Position numbers and translations under genes: made by a program | NCBI GenBank assembly: GCA_016926155.1 | Contig: JAFGPC010000145.1 | Location: forward strand, 1-62,109 | Direction of reading: 5' to 3' | Length of the DNA: 62,109 nt | Source: Sedimentisphaerales bacterium | GTDB taxonomy: Bacteria; Planctomycetota; Phycisphaerae; Sedimentisphaerales; Anaerohalosphaeraceae | Part shown: positions 9,121 through 18,198 of the stretch, piece by piece | Layout of the letters: each line of letters begins with the position of its first letter | Position numbering within the stretch: position 1 is the first letter of the stretch | Notes under the pieces: generated by a model | The model's database searches: none | Told to the model about the DNA's origin: nothing | What the model saw: only the letters and a program-made list of their open reading frames with translations

Positions 9121-9148
9121 ATTATAACGGTATAACAGGTAGATGCAA
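9121..9148 (-). promoter_or_regulatory. Sigma-70-type promoter for tyrS
   Basis: Minus-strand TTGCAT (9148-9143) and a perfect TATAAT (9126-9121) are 16 bases apart, about 60 bases before the tyrS ATG. Confidence 0.55.
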
Positions 9149-9205
9149 GAGGCCGCTCCGCGGGAAAGGATCCTTTGGTCATACGGAAATACCGAATGAA
9201 AACGC

Positions 9206-11194
9206 TTACTTTGATTTGGTTTGGGTGGCAGTTGTAAGCTTTGTGTTTTTTGCAGGGGGATTCTGGGCCGGGGCTCTGGCGTTGGCGGGTCTTATGACAG
9301 CCACCTTCAGCTCCTGAGCAGGGACAAGATGCCGGTAAATGAATGCCTGCATTCGGTCATCGGCGGGCACAGCGGAGCGTACGATTGTCTTATCCTGAAT
9401 CTTGGCCTGACCTTCCAGACTCAGACAAATCGGCTCCTTGGTGGGCGTTCTCGGTACTTTCAGCCGGAGTATGGCCTGCTCCTGTGACGCCGGTATTCGT
9501 CCATTGGTCAACTGGAAACCATTTGGCGCATCCTTGATCATCACATTGATAGCGTCGGAAAAACCATCCTTTCGCAGGGCATATACTGTGATTGGGACCG
9601 AAGTCCCAGGTCGGGCGTTGATGCTGGACGGTACGATCCGCAGATCAAAATCCGGCCGGGGAGAGCTGACTCGCAGACGGTAGGCGTAGGCAGACCCTCC
9701 TTTGTATTGAGAATCTCTCAGACAGAGAGTGTAAATCCCGTCGGCGGGCAATTTGACCTGCAGCAGAGAATCGGCATGATGGGTAAGCAACCCCGTACCT
9801 TTGTCTTCATGATCGTCATTAACCAGCAGTTCTTTGCCGTTGGAATCCGTCAGCGTAAGTATAGAATCCAGAGGAGAGGCAAGACGGCGGGCATATACTT
9901 CCGCAACGATTTCCTGACCTTCTTTCCCTTCGAAACAGAACCTATCCTTGTCACCAGGGGAATCAATCCGTCCATTCAGAGTGACGGGAAGAGTGATTTT
10001 CTGAGCCCGCTCCTCCTTTTGATTCGATTTCTGTTCGAGACATTCCGGAAATGTATCCACAGCGAACGGTAGACGATTGGATTCCAAAGCGCCCTTACGC
10101 AAAACCACTGATTGGATATCCGGCTCCTGTTTCGTGGGAGTAAAAGTTAAAGTATTCGCCGGAAGATTCCAGCCCTGGACTTCAACGGTGGTTGAAGTGC
10201 CGACCCGACCTCCGAGTGGGAAGATGCTCGTGATAAACGGCATTTCCCCGAGAGTGATGCGATAGACAAAGTCTTCACGACCGCGATAGATGGCGTCTTT
10301 GATCTCCAGCACATACTCACCGTCTTTGGGAATCTCGCAAAGCAGGACCGGATCGGGCTGATAGCGGTAGTCATCTGCATAAGCCAGTTCCTGACCGTCA
10401 GCATCATAGATCGCCAATGTGGCCTGAAACCAGCCCGGAACCGCATCAGCCAGATATGGAATCAATTCCCGGGCGCTCGCCTTCACTACCAGCCGCATGC
10501 CCTTGTTGAACCGAAGACGAAAACAATCCACGTCTCCGGGCAGTATCTGTCCGTTGATCACCACCGGAGATGCAGAAATCATTTCCGTTTCCTTCGTTGT
10601 TTCATTCGGCTCTTTTTCGGAAAACTCAGGCAGCTTGCCCACATAAAATAGAAGCGGATTGGACAGGCCAAAGGACGCCTTCAGTCTCAGCTCCCGCGTA
10701 CCCGGCTCTGCATCGGGAGCCAGCTTGATCCGAAGAACAACATCTTCCGAGAGCTGGCGATTGTCTCGATTTCGATTTTTAGGATTGGCCAGTTTTCCCC
10801 TGATGTCGGTGATTTCTTTTTGGATTGCCTCTCGATCTATTTTTGAGGGAGTGTCTGTTTCAGAATCCTGTGAAAGGTTTTTGGAATCAGCCTGTTTGGA
10901 GTCAGCCATCATCTTTTGAAGTTCCTTGAGTTGATCCCGAAGCAGGTTGATCTCTTTTCCATTCAAGGGTTTGATGTGTTCGACTACCGAAGCTTCTACT
11001 CCTGACCCGGAAATGTCCACGGCATTTATACCGTCCAGGTACTGCCCGGCGATTGCCAGTTCCAAAGTAGTTCCCTGCTGCCCCCCGGCGGGATAGACAT
11101 ACCCTATATAGGGAGTCCGCTGGGATCGAACGACAGAAACGGCAATCAGGATCGCCGTTATACAAACCAATTGTTGACATCGGAATCGTCTCAT
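9206..11194 (-). CDS. Secreted protein with pre-peptidase C-terminal (PPC) domains
   Basis: The 662-residue protein starts with a hydrophobic signal sequence (VCITAILIAVSVV). The mature part alternates IPT/TIG-like strands (YPAGGQQGTTLELAIAG; FPLGGRVGTSTTVEVQG) with two PPC-type beta-sandwiches, each introduced by a GQILPGDVDCFRL or GRIDSPGDKDRFCF pattern. A lysine/glutamate-rich spacer lies at about residues 85-140. Such proteins are a regular planctomycete companion of DUF1501 and DUF1549/DUF1553 genes; their substrate is not known, and binding to carbohydrate or protein at the cell surface is a guess. The start is taken at the ATG at 11194, which has GGAGAG four bases upstream; an earlier TTG overlaps that site. 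It is the last gene of a three-gene minus-strand operon. Confidence 0.8.
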   Translation of the reverse strand: MRRFRCQQLVCITAILIAVSVVRSQRTPYIGYVYPAGGQQGTTLELAIAGQYLDGINAVDISGSGVEASVVEHIKPLNGKEINLLRDQLKELQKMMADSKQADSKNLSQDSETDTPSKIDREAIQKEITDIRGKLANPKNRNRDNRQLSEDVVLRIKLAPDAEPGTRELRLKASFGLSNPLLFYVGKLPEFSEKEPNETTKETEMISASPVVINGQILPGDVDCFRLRFNKGMRLVVKASARELIPYLADAVPGWFQATLAIYDADGQELAYADDYRYQPDPVLLCEIPKDGEYVLEIKDAIYRGREDFVYRITLGEMPFITSIFPLGGRVGTSTTVEVQGWNLPANTLTFTPTKQEPDIQSVVLRKGALESNRLPFAVDTFPECLEQKSNQKEERAQKITLPVTLNGRIDSPGDKDRFCFEGKEGQEIVAEVYARRLASPLDSILTLTDSNGKELLVNDDHEDKGTGLLTHHADSLLQVKLPADGIYTLCLRDSQYKGGSAYAYRLRVSSPRPDFDLRIVPSSINARPGTSVPITVYALRKDGFSDAINVMIKDAPNGFQLTNGRIPASQEQAILRLKVPRTPTKEPICLSLEGQAKIQDKTIVRSAVPADDRMQAFIYRHLVPAQELKVAVIRPANARAPAQNPPAKNTKLTTATQTKSK

Positions 11195-11209
11195 GCATCT
11201 CTCCAATGC

Positions 11210-12610
11210 TTACATGATTTCTTCCAGCCGTCCTCCGACCGTTGCTCCATCGGCAGGAGAGGGCGTCGCATAGACGGTCAGGCCCTGTGGGTGAGGCAGT
11301 TTTGCATCGGGATCGATCCCCAGAAGCTCATACATGCTTCCGATCAGGTCCACCGGATACACAGGTCGATCCTTTACGGTTTCCCCTTTTTCATCCGAAG
11401 CCCCGACGACATGGCCTCCTTTGAAACCACCACCTGCTACGACCGTAGAAAAGACTTTTCCATAATGACCGCGGCCGCCGTTCCAGGGCGCCTGCCAATC
11501 GACTTTAGGTGTCCTTCCGAATTCCCCGCCCCACCAGACGATCGTGCTGCCCAGTAAATCCCGATCCGACAAATCCTGTAAAAGTGTCGCGAATCCTTTG
11601 TCGAGTTCCGGCAATTTTCTGCGCATAGCCTGGAAATGATCCTTGTGCGTATCCCAACCTTTATAGTTGATTGTCACATACGGAACTCCCCGCTCCACCA
11701 GACGCCGGGCAACCAGGCAGGATTGTCCGAAGGTGTTCATCCCGTATTGATCACGCAATTCTTTTTTCTCTTCCGACAGATCGAATACTTTGCCCGCGTC
11801 TCCCAGGATTAGATCGTAAGCCTGTTTTTCGCACTGTTCCAGAGCCTCGATTTCCGGATTGCCCTGCAAGGATTGACGAAGTGTGTCGAGCTTGCCAAGA
11901 AGCTCTCGGCGGCTGCTTTGCCGTTTTTCCGTGATGCCCTGGGCTACGACGCCTTCGACAACAAACGGCGTTCGTGCCGGATCTCCACCGGTAGCAAAAG
12001 GTTTGTATTTTGAACCCAGAAAACCCGCTTCAGAAAAGCGGCCCTGTGGTCCGGTTAACACAATGTATGGAGGGATCAGGCCGGTATATCCGGCCTCATA
12101 TCCTTTGAATAAGGCTGTTACTGCACCGACACAAGGATAGACTTGACCGTCTCCTGGTTTGCGACCGGTCTGAACCAGGTATGAGGCTGTTTCATGGCTG
12201 TTATTTCCATGGGTCATACTGCGAATGATCGAGTACTTGTCGGCCTGTTTTGCCAACAGGGGCAGCAGCTCGTTGATCATGATCCCTTCTACATTCGTGG
12301 CAATCGGCTTGTTGAACGGACCGGTATAATCGTTTCCCGCATCCGGCTTGGGATCGAAGGTATCCAGATGGGACGGTCCTCCCCACATCCAGATCTGGAT
12401 AACCGATTTAGCGGGCACTATCGACTTGATAGGTTTCGTATTCGCCAGAATGGGGAATCTAAGTCCGCTTGTAATATACAGACCTGCCGCTCCTACAATC
12501 CCGCGTTGAATTGCTTCACGCCTAGATATTACCTCGCCTAGCCTGCTTGTTTTTCCAGTCGTCCGTCTGGGGTATGATGATAGAACGCCTGAATTTCCAT
12601 CCGAATTCAT
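11210..12610 (-). CDS. DUF1501 family protein with Tat signal (sulfatase-like fold)
   Basis: The 466-residue protein carries a twin-arginine export signal (SRREAIQRG, R30-R31, followed by a hydrophobic stretch), so it should cross the membrane folded. The body shows DUF1501 landmarks: IWMWGGPSHLDTFDPKPD near the start, MTHGNNSHETASYL, NYKGWDTHKDHF, and STIVWWGGEFGRTPKV with GRGHYG near the end. The family has an alkaline-phosphatase/sulfatase-like fold with metal-binding Asp and His residues, but no reaction has been established. It lies between the DUF1549/DUF1553 gene (30 bases upstream) and the PPC gene (15 bases downstream), the standard planctomycete arrangement, which suggests the three act together outside the cytoplasm. 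Confidence 0.9.
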   Translation of the reverse strand: MNSDGNSGVLSSYPRRTTGKTSRLGEVISRREAIQRGIVGAAGLYITSGLRFPILANTKPIKSIVPAKSVIQIWMWGGPSHLDTFDPKPDAGNDYTGPFNKPIATNVEGIMINELLPLLAKQADKYSIIRSMTHGNNSHETASYLVQTGRKPGDGQVYPCVGAVTALFKGYEAGYTGLIPPYIVLTGPQGRFSEAGFLGSKYKPFATGGDPARTPFVVEGVVAQGITEKRQSSRRELLGKLDTLRQSLQGNPEIEALEQCEKQAYDLILGDAGKVFDLSEEKKELRDQYGMNTFGQSCLVARRLVERGVPYVTINYKGWDTHKDHFQAMRRKLPELDKGFATLLQDLSDRDLLGSTIVWWGGEFGRTPKVDWQAPWNGGRGHYGKVFSTVVAGGGFKGGHVVGASDEKGETVKDRPVYPVDLIGSMYELLGIDPDAKLPHPQGLTVYATPSPADGATVGGRLEEIM

Positions 12611-12640
12611 TCTATGTCCCTTTGTTTCATTCCCGTTCGA

Positions 12641-14251
12641 TTAGTGCCGATAAAGGAATTCTGTACTGTTGATCAATGCCCAGATCAGATCGATCATAGC
12701 CTCACGCCCTTTGACGACACCGGATTGTGAATATGCCTGGATAATTTTTTGCTCTTCCTCCCTGGGGTACCGGGAAAGAATCATTAAATATAAAGTGTTA
12801 GTAATCTCGTGTATTCCGGTTTTAGACTCCATCAATTTCCGGAGCCTGGCACTCTGTTCGATTTTACGCTGGATATGACTGGAATTGAGCATGTGCAGTC
12901 GTTGGGAGGCTGTCGGGCTGTTATTCCTCTCCGATTCCAGGCCGGTATCGCGCGAAGGCCGCCCGAATAATTCCAGAAATGGGCTGGTAATGCTGCCGTC
13001 AGCCAGGGCGATGGAACGCTGGTTTTCGGGAATAAAGGTAAACGGTTCCGGAATCGCGCTGGAATATTTCTCCGTGGTTCCGGTGATCTGGTTCAGGGCG
13101 TCGATCAGCACCTCCGCTTCCAACCGGCGCAGGGGGTAATAGGCAAAATTGGCCCGGGCCTGGGGTGAATCGGTTTTGGGAATACAGGAAAGCTGATACG
13201 TTCGCGAATTCAGGATCAGTCTGAACAGATGCTTCAGGTCATATTGAGCCTTGATCAATTCCTGCTCCAGATACGCCAGCAAGTGAGGATTAACGGGTGG
13301 ATTATCCGGGCGGATGTCGTCCGGCTCATGAATGATTCCATGCCCCAGCAACCAGTACCAGATGCGATTGGCGATGTTCTTGGTAAACCAGGGATTTTCA
13401 GGATCAATGAGCCAGTCGGAAAAAATGTTCCTTGGGTCCAGTCCGGGAGAAAGACGAGTACGAGTCCCATCGGGAAAAAATGCCAGGATCGTCTCATCCT
13501 CAGAAGACGGAGTAATCGCTTTGCCCGGATCGAAGGCGACGATCTCCTCTTTCCACTCGCCGGTGGATTTATAGCTCAGTTGGGAAAAAAAGACGCTCAT
13601 TTTTTCGAGCCGGCCGGTTTCCCAGTTTTCAGCTCGACTTCCCATGAAAGTCAGAGCTACAGCCTGGGCAATCGTCTGGGGTTCATTGCCTTGTACGGCG
13701 CGATAAAAGTTTACGGGGGGGTCGCGGAAATTGCTGCCATTGGCGGTCAGCATCTCCCGAACGAACCGGTCATAGGGCTTGTTTTCATGGATACTTGTCC
13801 GAATCCAGCGATGATAGGCCTGCACGGCATTGGGCCACAGATTAATGGGAAATTCCGCCTTTATCCGGAGCAGGTTGCTCCATTTCATGGCCCAATAATC
13901 GGCAAATTCATCCCGTTCCAGCAATTCATCAATCAGGACGGCTCGTTTGTTCAGGTTCCGGTCCAGAAGGAATCTTCGGGCTTCCTGTGTGGTGGGAAGT
14001 GTACCGATGACATCCAGATATGCCCGGCGCACAAATACCGCGTCCGTACAGAAATCGGCAGGAGCAATACCCAACCGCTCCAGCTTACCGAATACCAAAT
14101 CGTCGATCCGACTTTTTTGCTGATTTTCAAGGAATGACCGGATTAAAGCCGGTTCGGTTCGGTTGATTACCGGTTCCTTCTCCTGCTGGGCTTGAGAAAA
14201 AAAGCCTGCCAAAGACATAAATAACACTGGGACAATCCATCGGATTCCCAT
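12641..14251 (-). CDS. Exported DUF1549/DUF1553 protein
   Basis: The 536-residue protein has a signal peptide (IVPVLFMSLAGFFSQAQ). Residues about 45-250 match DUF1549 (VFVRRAYLDVIGTLPTTQEARRFL, WAMKWSNLLR, YDRFVREMLTANGS), and about 275-520 match DUF1553 (NPWFTKNIANRIWYWLLGHGI, SRTYQLSC, RRLEAEVLIDALNQITG). The two domains always occur together in planctomycetes, often behind a cytochrome-c domain; that N-terminal cytochrome part is absent here, making this a short form. The function is unknown. It is the first gene of the operon, with AGGGG before the ATG at 14251. Confidence 0.9.
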   Translation of the reverse strand: MGIRWIVPVLFMSLAGFFSQAQQEKEPVINRTEPALIRSFLENQQKSRIDDLVFGKLERLGIAPADFCTDAVFVRRAYLDVIGTLPTTQEARRFLLDRNLNKRAVLIDELLERDEFADYWAMKWSNLLRIKAEFPINLWPNAVQAYHRWIRTSIHENKPYDRFVREMLTANGSNFRDPPVNFYRAVQGNEPQTIAQAVALTFMGSRAENWETGRLEKMSVFFSQLSYKSTGEWKEEIVAFDPGKAITPSSEDETILAFFPDGTRTRLSPGLDPRNIFSDWLIDPENPWFTKNIANRIWYWLLGHGIIHEPDDIRPDNPPVNPHLLAYLEQELIKAQYDLKHLFRLILNSRTYQLSCIPKTDSPQARANFAYYPLRRLEAEVLIDALNQITGTTEKYSSAIPEPFTFIPENQRSIALADGSITSPFLELFGRPSRDTGLESERNNSPTASQRLHMLNSSHIQRKIEQSARLRKLMESKTGIHEITNTLYLMILSRYPREEEQKIIQAYSQSGVVKGREAMIDLIWALINSTEFLYRH

Positions 14252-14529
14252 GGAACACCCCTAAAAGAATGAAAGTCTCAACTTCTGCAGGGCGTTGCTT
14301 CCATCCCCCGCCCTCGACAAGTAAATACGAAAATAACCTGTCTCTAATACAGTAAACGCCGGATCATGACGTTTTATTTCCCCTATCAGACGTAATCACA
14401 CTAAACTTTAATTATACCAAATAGGACGTATCCATAAAAGCGGTTTCGGACATCGAGCAAGGGAATGTTTTAGATTATGAGGATTGGTAAAGTGCGAGCC
14501 TTGTTTTTGACTGCGATACAACTGCTATG

Positions 14530-14774
14530 GATAGAAAAGGGCCGCAGGCGTTACGCCTGTGGCCCTTCTTTGGTCAACACGATCTATTGTCTTGCCTGGG
14601 TTGGAGGCAATGCGATGTTCCCGAATTCAGGAGGAGGAGAAGGAGGAGAGTTACTGATCCGGGTTTGTTGATCGTGCTGCATCCGTATAACGCATCACAG
14701 AACAGACCGTTGTCCGGCGGCAGATCCCCCCGTGCCGCCGGCGGTTCGTGGCGAAACTCTGTTCCAAACAGGGT
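14530..14774 (-). ncRNA. Candidate small structured RNA
   Basis: In minus-strand order the region holds a GC-rich hairpin (9 pairs, 14741-14733 with 14722-14714), then a 7-pair closing stem (14676-14670 with 14584-14578) that encloses two hairpins. One is CCCG/TCAG pairing with CTGA/CGGG around a 23-base loop at 14631-14653 that reads as a CU-rich run with several CCTCC blocks on the minus strand. The other is a 6-pair stem at 14592-14610. The region ends in a strong terminator-like hairpin (14537-14567) followed by TTTTCT. A weak promoter, TGAACA then TGTAAT at 17 bases, could start it near 14774. The stems are seen; that it is an RNA gene is inferred. The plus strand would instead show a GGAGG-rich loop. 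Confidence 0.35.
14533..14567 (-). terminator. Strong 14-bp hairpin, likely terminator
   Basis: Bases 14537-14550 pair with 14554-14567 (one G-U pair) around a TTA loop. On the minus strand the stem runs into TTTTCTAT; on the plus strand it is followed by CTTTGG, so the minus-strand reading is better. Confidence 0.6.
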
Positions 14775-14983
14775 CGATTACATTTTAAAGAGCATCTTTT
14801 GTTCATTTATCAGGAGTATGATTCTGGCAGGAGTGTTACGGGATTTTCATTGTTTTTTGTTTTTCTCAGTAGCATCCCGATACTATTTGTGATGGTTTAT
14901 AACGATTCTGTTGATTATGGTGTCTTTTGTTGTGAAATATTAAACAATTTATGCAAAAGGTTATGGGTTCCGGTATCGGAGAA

Positions 14984-15024
14984 TAAAAAAAGGGTGGCAC
15001 AATCCAGTGGATTGTGCCACCCTT
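14984..15024 (-). terminator. Rho-independent terminator of the beta-helix gene
   Basis: A perfect 16-base-pair stem (14990-15005 with 15009-15024) with a 3-base loop is followed on the minus strand by seven T residues. It lies about 22 bases after the stop of the 999-residue gene. Confidence 0.9.
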
Positions 15025-15046
15025 GGTCTCAGAGTATCTCAAATCT

Positions 15047-18046
15047 TTATGGTGCAGGACATTCCGGTCCGCATTCGTTGAGCCATTCAGCGGCAACCCG
15101 GGCCAGATCACCCAGATCGACACGCCCGCTGCGGTTCACGTCAGCCCCGCCGCACCAGCCACAATCACTGAACTCAAGGAAATAATGATCGTTAAATTCA
15201 TCGCTGTAATTATAAACGGTGGATGTCAGATAACCATATCCATTGGTTGCCCTGGTCCAGGCCCGGAGCCGGAACTGGTAAGCACATCGCTCCCATGGCG
15301 TCAGCGAGCCATCGGCGGAGTTGAACTCCTGGTTAATCACGCCCGGCCAATCATCCGGCGGGACCGTTCCGGGGTAGGTATCCTGGGCGATAACACCGGC
15401 GTAATGATTTTTACCCCATATGGCATCCAGAATCCAGTGTCGCAGGTAACCATCAGGGTGCTGTGCCGTGATGGTGAATCGCAGATTCTCGGTGTCATTC
15501 TGGAGGCTGATAATACCACATTCCGGGATTTCTCCGTCGGAAAGCGAATCCCAATTCGGGCTGGAAGGATCATATTTGACATTATGGATGATCGCTTCCA
15601 CAGGACTGTTGTTCACCAGGATCGTTAGGTGATCTAGGTCATTGGGCGCCAAGGCCATCTGCAGCAGGATCGTTCCGATCGGATAGATGCTGACGGGACG
15701 ATAAGCCTTATAGGTCAGCGTGTACTTTCCATTAGCCAGACTTCGTGTGTTTAATAGGATGCGAAGGTCGATGCTGGACCACCATCCATTATAAGTCAGC
15801 TCATACACATTGGCCACACCTCCCACTTCCTTCGGGCCGAGCTGAACCACCTCAGTCAGGACCGTACCATCCGGCTGGGGAAGATAACGAACCTTGTGTA
15901 AGGCAGTTGTGATAGGCTCATAATCCGCCGGATCCGGAGGTGTATTCTCATCGGGCCATTGCGCGATCAGAATCTGGTAATACCGCAAACCGTTGGCAAT
16001 GTCGACATCTCCGAACAGGCCATGAATTCGGAGGGTTGCTCCGAAGGGCGCATCCAGATACGCAGGAATCGCCAGGTCAGATGCGGTAGATGGATCAACA
16101 ACCGCCAGTCCATGGGATGGATTGCCGGAATCCTGTACGATCTCGGATGTCGGAATGTTACCGATGTTGGTGAAGATAAAGCCCGAGCCGGGATGCGTGG
16201 TGGGGCCGCCGGCTTCCGGTCCACCCCAGACACCCATGTCGTTTCGAGTGCCGTCGGGATCATTGTACGAAGGAGCGGGATTTCCGGTATCTTTACAGGG
16301 AGATTCGTCGGTGAGATAATAGAAGCCGGGGTATTCCGGATCAAACAACGGATCGGCGCTGATCTGGCCTGTGCCGGGTGAGGGCATAAAGGTCGATGCA
16401 GTAGAGTTGTCGTGATAATTACGGTACGAATTGCCCCATACATCGTTATAGAGAATCTGCCCATCGCCGGTGTAGGCGTAGTAAAAGATTCCCGTTGTGT
16501 TGTTGACGATTATGTTGTTCATAATGGTATGGGTTATGCGCGGTTCAATCTGCGGCGTAACCAGATTCGATTGCCAGACAACTCCGCAGCGGCGGTCTAT
16601 CATTTCAATATAAATCTGTGGAGGTTCCTCCCCTGCGTTGTGTCCGAACCATAAATAGGTCAAACCGCCGGCAGATGGTATTGCACAAAAACCGTAGAGC
16701 TGGGTGCCGTCCTCGGCATGGATATTGACATCAGTTCGGGATGCGTTCGGATTGATACCACAGGGTGGAAGATCCGGCGCCGGTTCGAACAGCTCATCCG
16801 GATATTGGAACCAGTTATCCACTCGAAACTCGTAACGGATCCTGTCTTCTCCTATGAGCTCACTGCCTGTAGCGACAAGTTCCGGATCGGGCAGATTGGG
16901 ATAACAGGTAATCATCAGATAACGAACAACATTGAGAAACAATTCTGCTCCCACTTCAGTCAAAGCACCGCCTGTTCCCGTGAATCCCCAGAACATGTAC
17001 CGTTGGTTTTCCCGTGTCAGGAGATAGTGGTATGGGCTGTCTGGAAATCGCCCAAGAACTTCGACATTTCTGGGTATGGGATTCAGATTGATCTCCACGC
17101 TGCCGCTTCGTGTGTAAAGGGACAAGATCCCGCTTTTGGGAATGGAGATCGGATTGGGATACAGGTAGATCAAATGTTCCGGATCCATGACATACATGTC
17201 TGTATTAGTGCCGCTGTGAGAACCATGGGGATATCCTGTGGCCAGTTGGAGTTTTCCCAGAAACGCATATCCACCCTCCCCCATGGCCAGAATCGGCTTG
17301 CCGCTTTCGGCAATTCGGGCGACAACCTGTGGTGTCCCCCAAGCGTCTCCGTCACCGGTATCGGTCCCGATCAGGATAGCACGATACTGATTGAGAGAAT
17401 ACTTGGCCACTTCTTCGAGAGGAATCAAATCAACATCGATTCCATCCATACCGAGAAGTTCGGCATACTCCTTGGCCAGGGTCAGGTTGGTATCAAAAAT
17501 AAAAGCTACCTTTTGAGGAGGGGTGTAGGGGGTGTAACTGGAGGCAAAGATAATCCCATTGGTGTTGTTGATAATCGTATTATTGATAATAGAAGGTCTG
17601 CCTTCGGTTTCCACGGCGATACCGGCCTTGTTGTCTTCGATAATATTGTTGCGGATCGTCAATGGACCGACCTGGCAATACACGCCCCCATAATGCCAGG
17701 TGCCCCCTGCCGAGGAAGTGGCGGAGCCGATAATCCGAAAGCCGGACAACGTAGCGGGCTCAGCCCCATCATAGGTAACGACATGCACTGCCGTACCCTG
17801 TCCGTCAATCGTGGTATTGTGCGGCGAATATCCCGTCAGGTTGACACCGTCCTGCATCACGATCTGTTCTGCGTACGTACCGGGAAAGACGTATACGGTG
17901 TCTCCGGGATTGGCGTCGTTGATGGCATCCTGGATACTCGTGTACGGCTGCCCTCCGCTGTCGTCCACGGTCAGCGTGGCGGCGGGAAGAAAACCGGCCA
18001 TACCAATACTCAAAAAACAGAGGATAAGAAAATGCTGTCTGGTCAT
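15047..18046 (-). CDS. Secreted parallel beta-helix protein with inserted Rossmann-like domain and dockerin-like end
   Basis: The 999-residue protein has a signal peptide (about 1-22) and then right-handed beta-helix repeats at about 25-170 (VDDSGGQPYTSIQDAINDA, IRNNIIEDNKAGIAVE, IINNTIINNTNGI). Residues about 179-380 are different: AFIFDTNLTLAKEYAELL, YRAILIGTDTG, KPILAMGEGGYAFL and MFWGFTGTGGALTEVG suggest a flavodoxin or class I amidotransferase-like fold. Beta-helix strands resume (MNNIIVNNTTGIFYY), ending in the Phycisphaerae-type phrase DTGNPAPSYNDPDGTRNDMG. After Ig-like segments the last 35 residues (ADVNRSGRVDLGDLARVAAEWL) form a dockerin-like calcium module. It is probably a surface or secreted polysaccharide-binding protein; no catalytic site is clear. 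AGGAGGG precedes the ATG, and promoter and terminator are both visible. Confidence 0.8.
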   Translation of the reverse strand: MTRQHFLILCFLSIGMAGFLPAATLTVDDSGGQPYTSIQDAINDANPGDTVYVFPGTYAEQIVMQDGVNLTGYSPHNTTIDGQGTAVHVVTYDGAEPATLSGFRIIGSATSSAGGTWHYGGVYCQVGPLTIRNNIIEDNKAGIAVETEGRPSIINNTIINNTNGIIFASSYTPYTPPQKVAFIFDTNLTLAKEYAELLGMDGIDVDLIPLEEVAKYSLNQYRAILIGTDTGDGDAWGTPQVVARIAESGKPILAMGEGGYAFLGKLQLATGYPHGSHSGTNTDMYVMDPEHLIYLYPNPISIPKSGILSLYTRSGSVEINLNPIPRNVEVLGRFPDSPYHYLLTRENQRYMFWGFTGTGGALTEVGAELFLNVVRYLMITCYPNLPDPELVATGSELIGEDRIRYEFRVDNWFQYPDELFEPAPDLPPCGINPNASRTDVNIHAEDGTQLYGFCAIPSAGGLTYLWFGHNAGEEPPQIYIEMIDRRCGVVWQSNLVTPQIEPRITHTIMNNIIVNNTTGIFYYAYTGDGQILYNDVWGNSYRNYHDNSTASTFMPSPGTGQISADPLFDPEYPGFYYLTDESPCKDTGNPAPSYNDPDGTRNDMGVWGGPEAGGPTTHPGSGFIFTNIGNIPTSEIVQDSGNPSHGLAVVDPSTASDLAIPAYLDAPFGATLRIHGLFGDVDIANGLRYYQILIAQWPDENTPPDPADYEPITTALHKVRYLPQPDGTVLTEVVQLGPKEVGGVANVYELTYNGWWSSIDLRILLNTRSLANGKYTLTYKAYRPVSIYPIGTILLQMALAPNDLDHLTILVNNSPVEAIIHNVKYDPSSPNWDSLSDGEIPECGIISLQNDTENLRFTITAQHPDGYLRHWILDAIWGKNHYAGVIAQDTYPGTVPPDDWPGVINQEFNSADGSLTPWERCAYQFRLRAWTRATNGYGYLTSTVYNYSDEFNDHYFLEFSDCGWCGGADVNRSGRVDLGDLARVAAEWLNECGPECPAP

Positions 18047-18198
18047 GGTACTGCCCTCCTGAAAAAGGAATATGGATCGATGCGCGCAACCTTTGCGCGA
18101 ATCATGATAAAACGGACTTTAAACTCCTCGAAACGTCACATTCATCTTCTCACAACTCCGCTTGGGCGAAACATAGTAATCCCACCCAATTGAAAATT

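Larger units (their letters stand above)
14252..15046. other. Non-coding gap of about 800 bases with several strong hairpins
   Basis: No convincing gene lies here; open frames on both strands are low in typical codon use and cross the hairpins. The stretch contains the upstream region of the DUF1549 operon (14252-14530), a candidate structured RNA (14530-14774) and the terminator of the beta-helix gene (14984-15024). The part between 14780 and 14980 is AT-rich and otherwise featureless. Confidence 0.6.

Noticed and set aside
14477-15185. Plus-strand open frames in the gap after the DUF1549 operon
   Set aside because: They cross strong hairpins and a terminator, with no conserved motif and poor codon use.
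16718-18193. Plus-strand open frame of 491 codons over the beta-helix gene
   Set aside because: Antisense shadow of a protein with clear repeats, signal peptide and terminator on the other strand.
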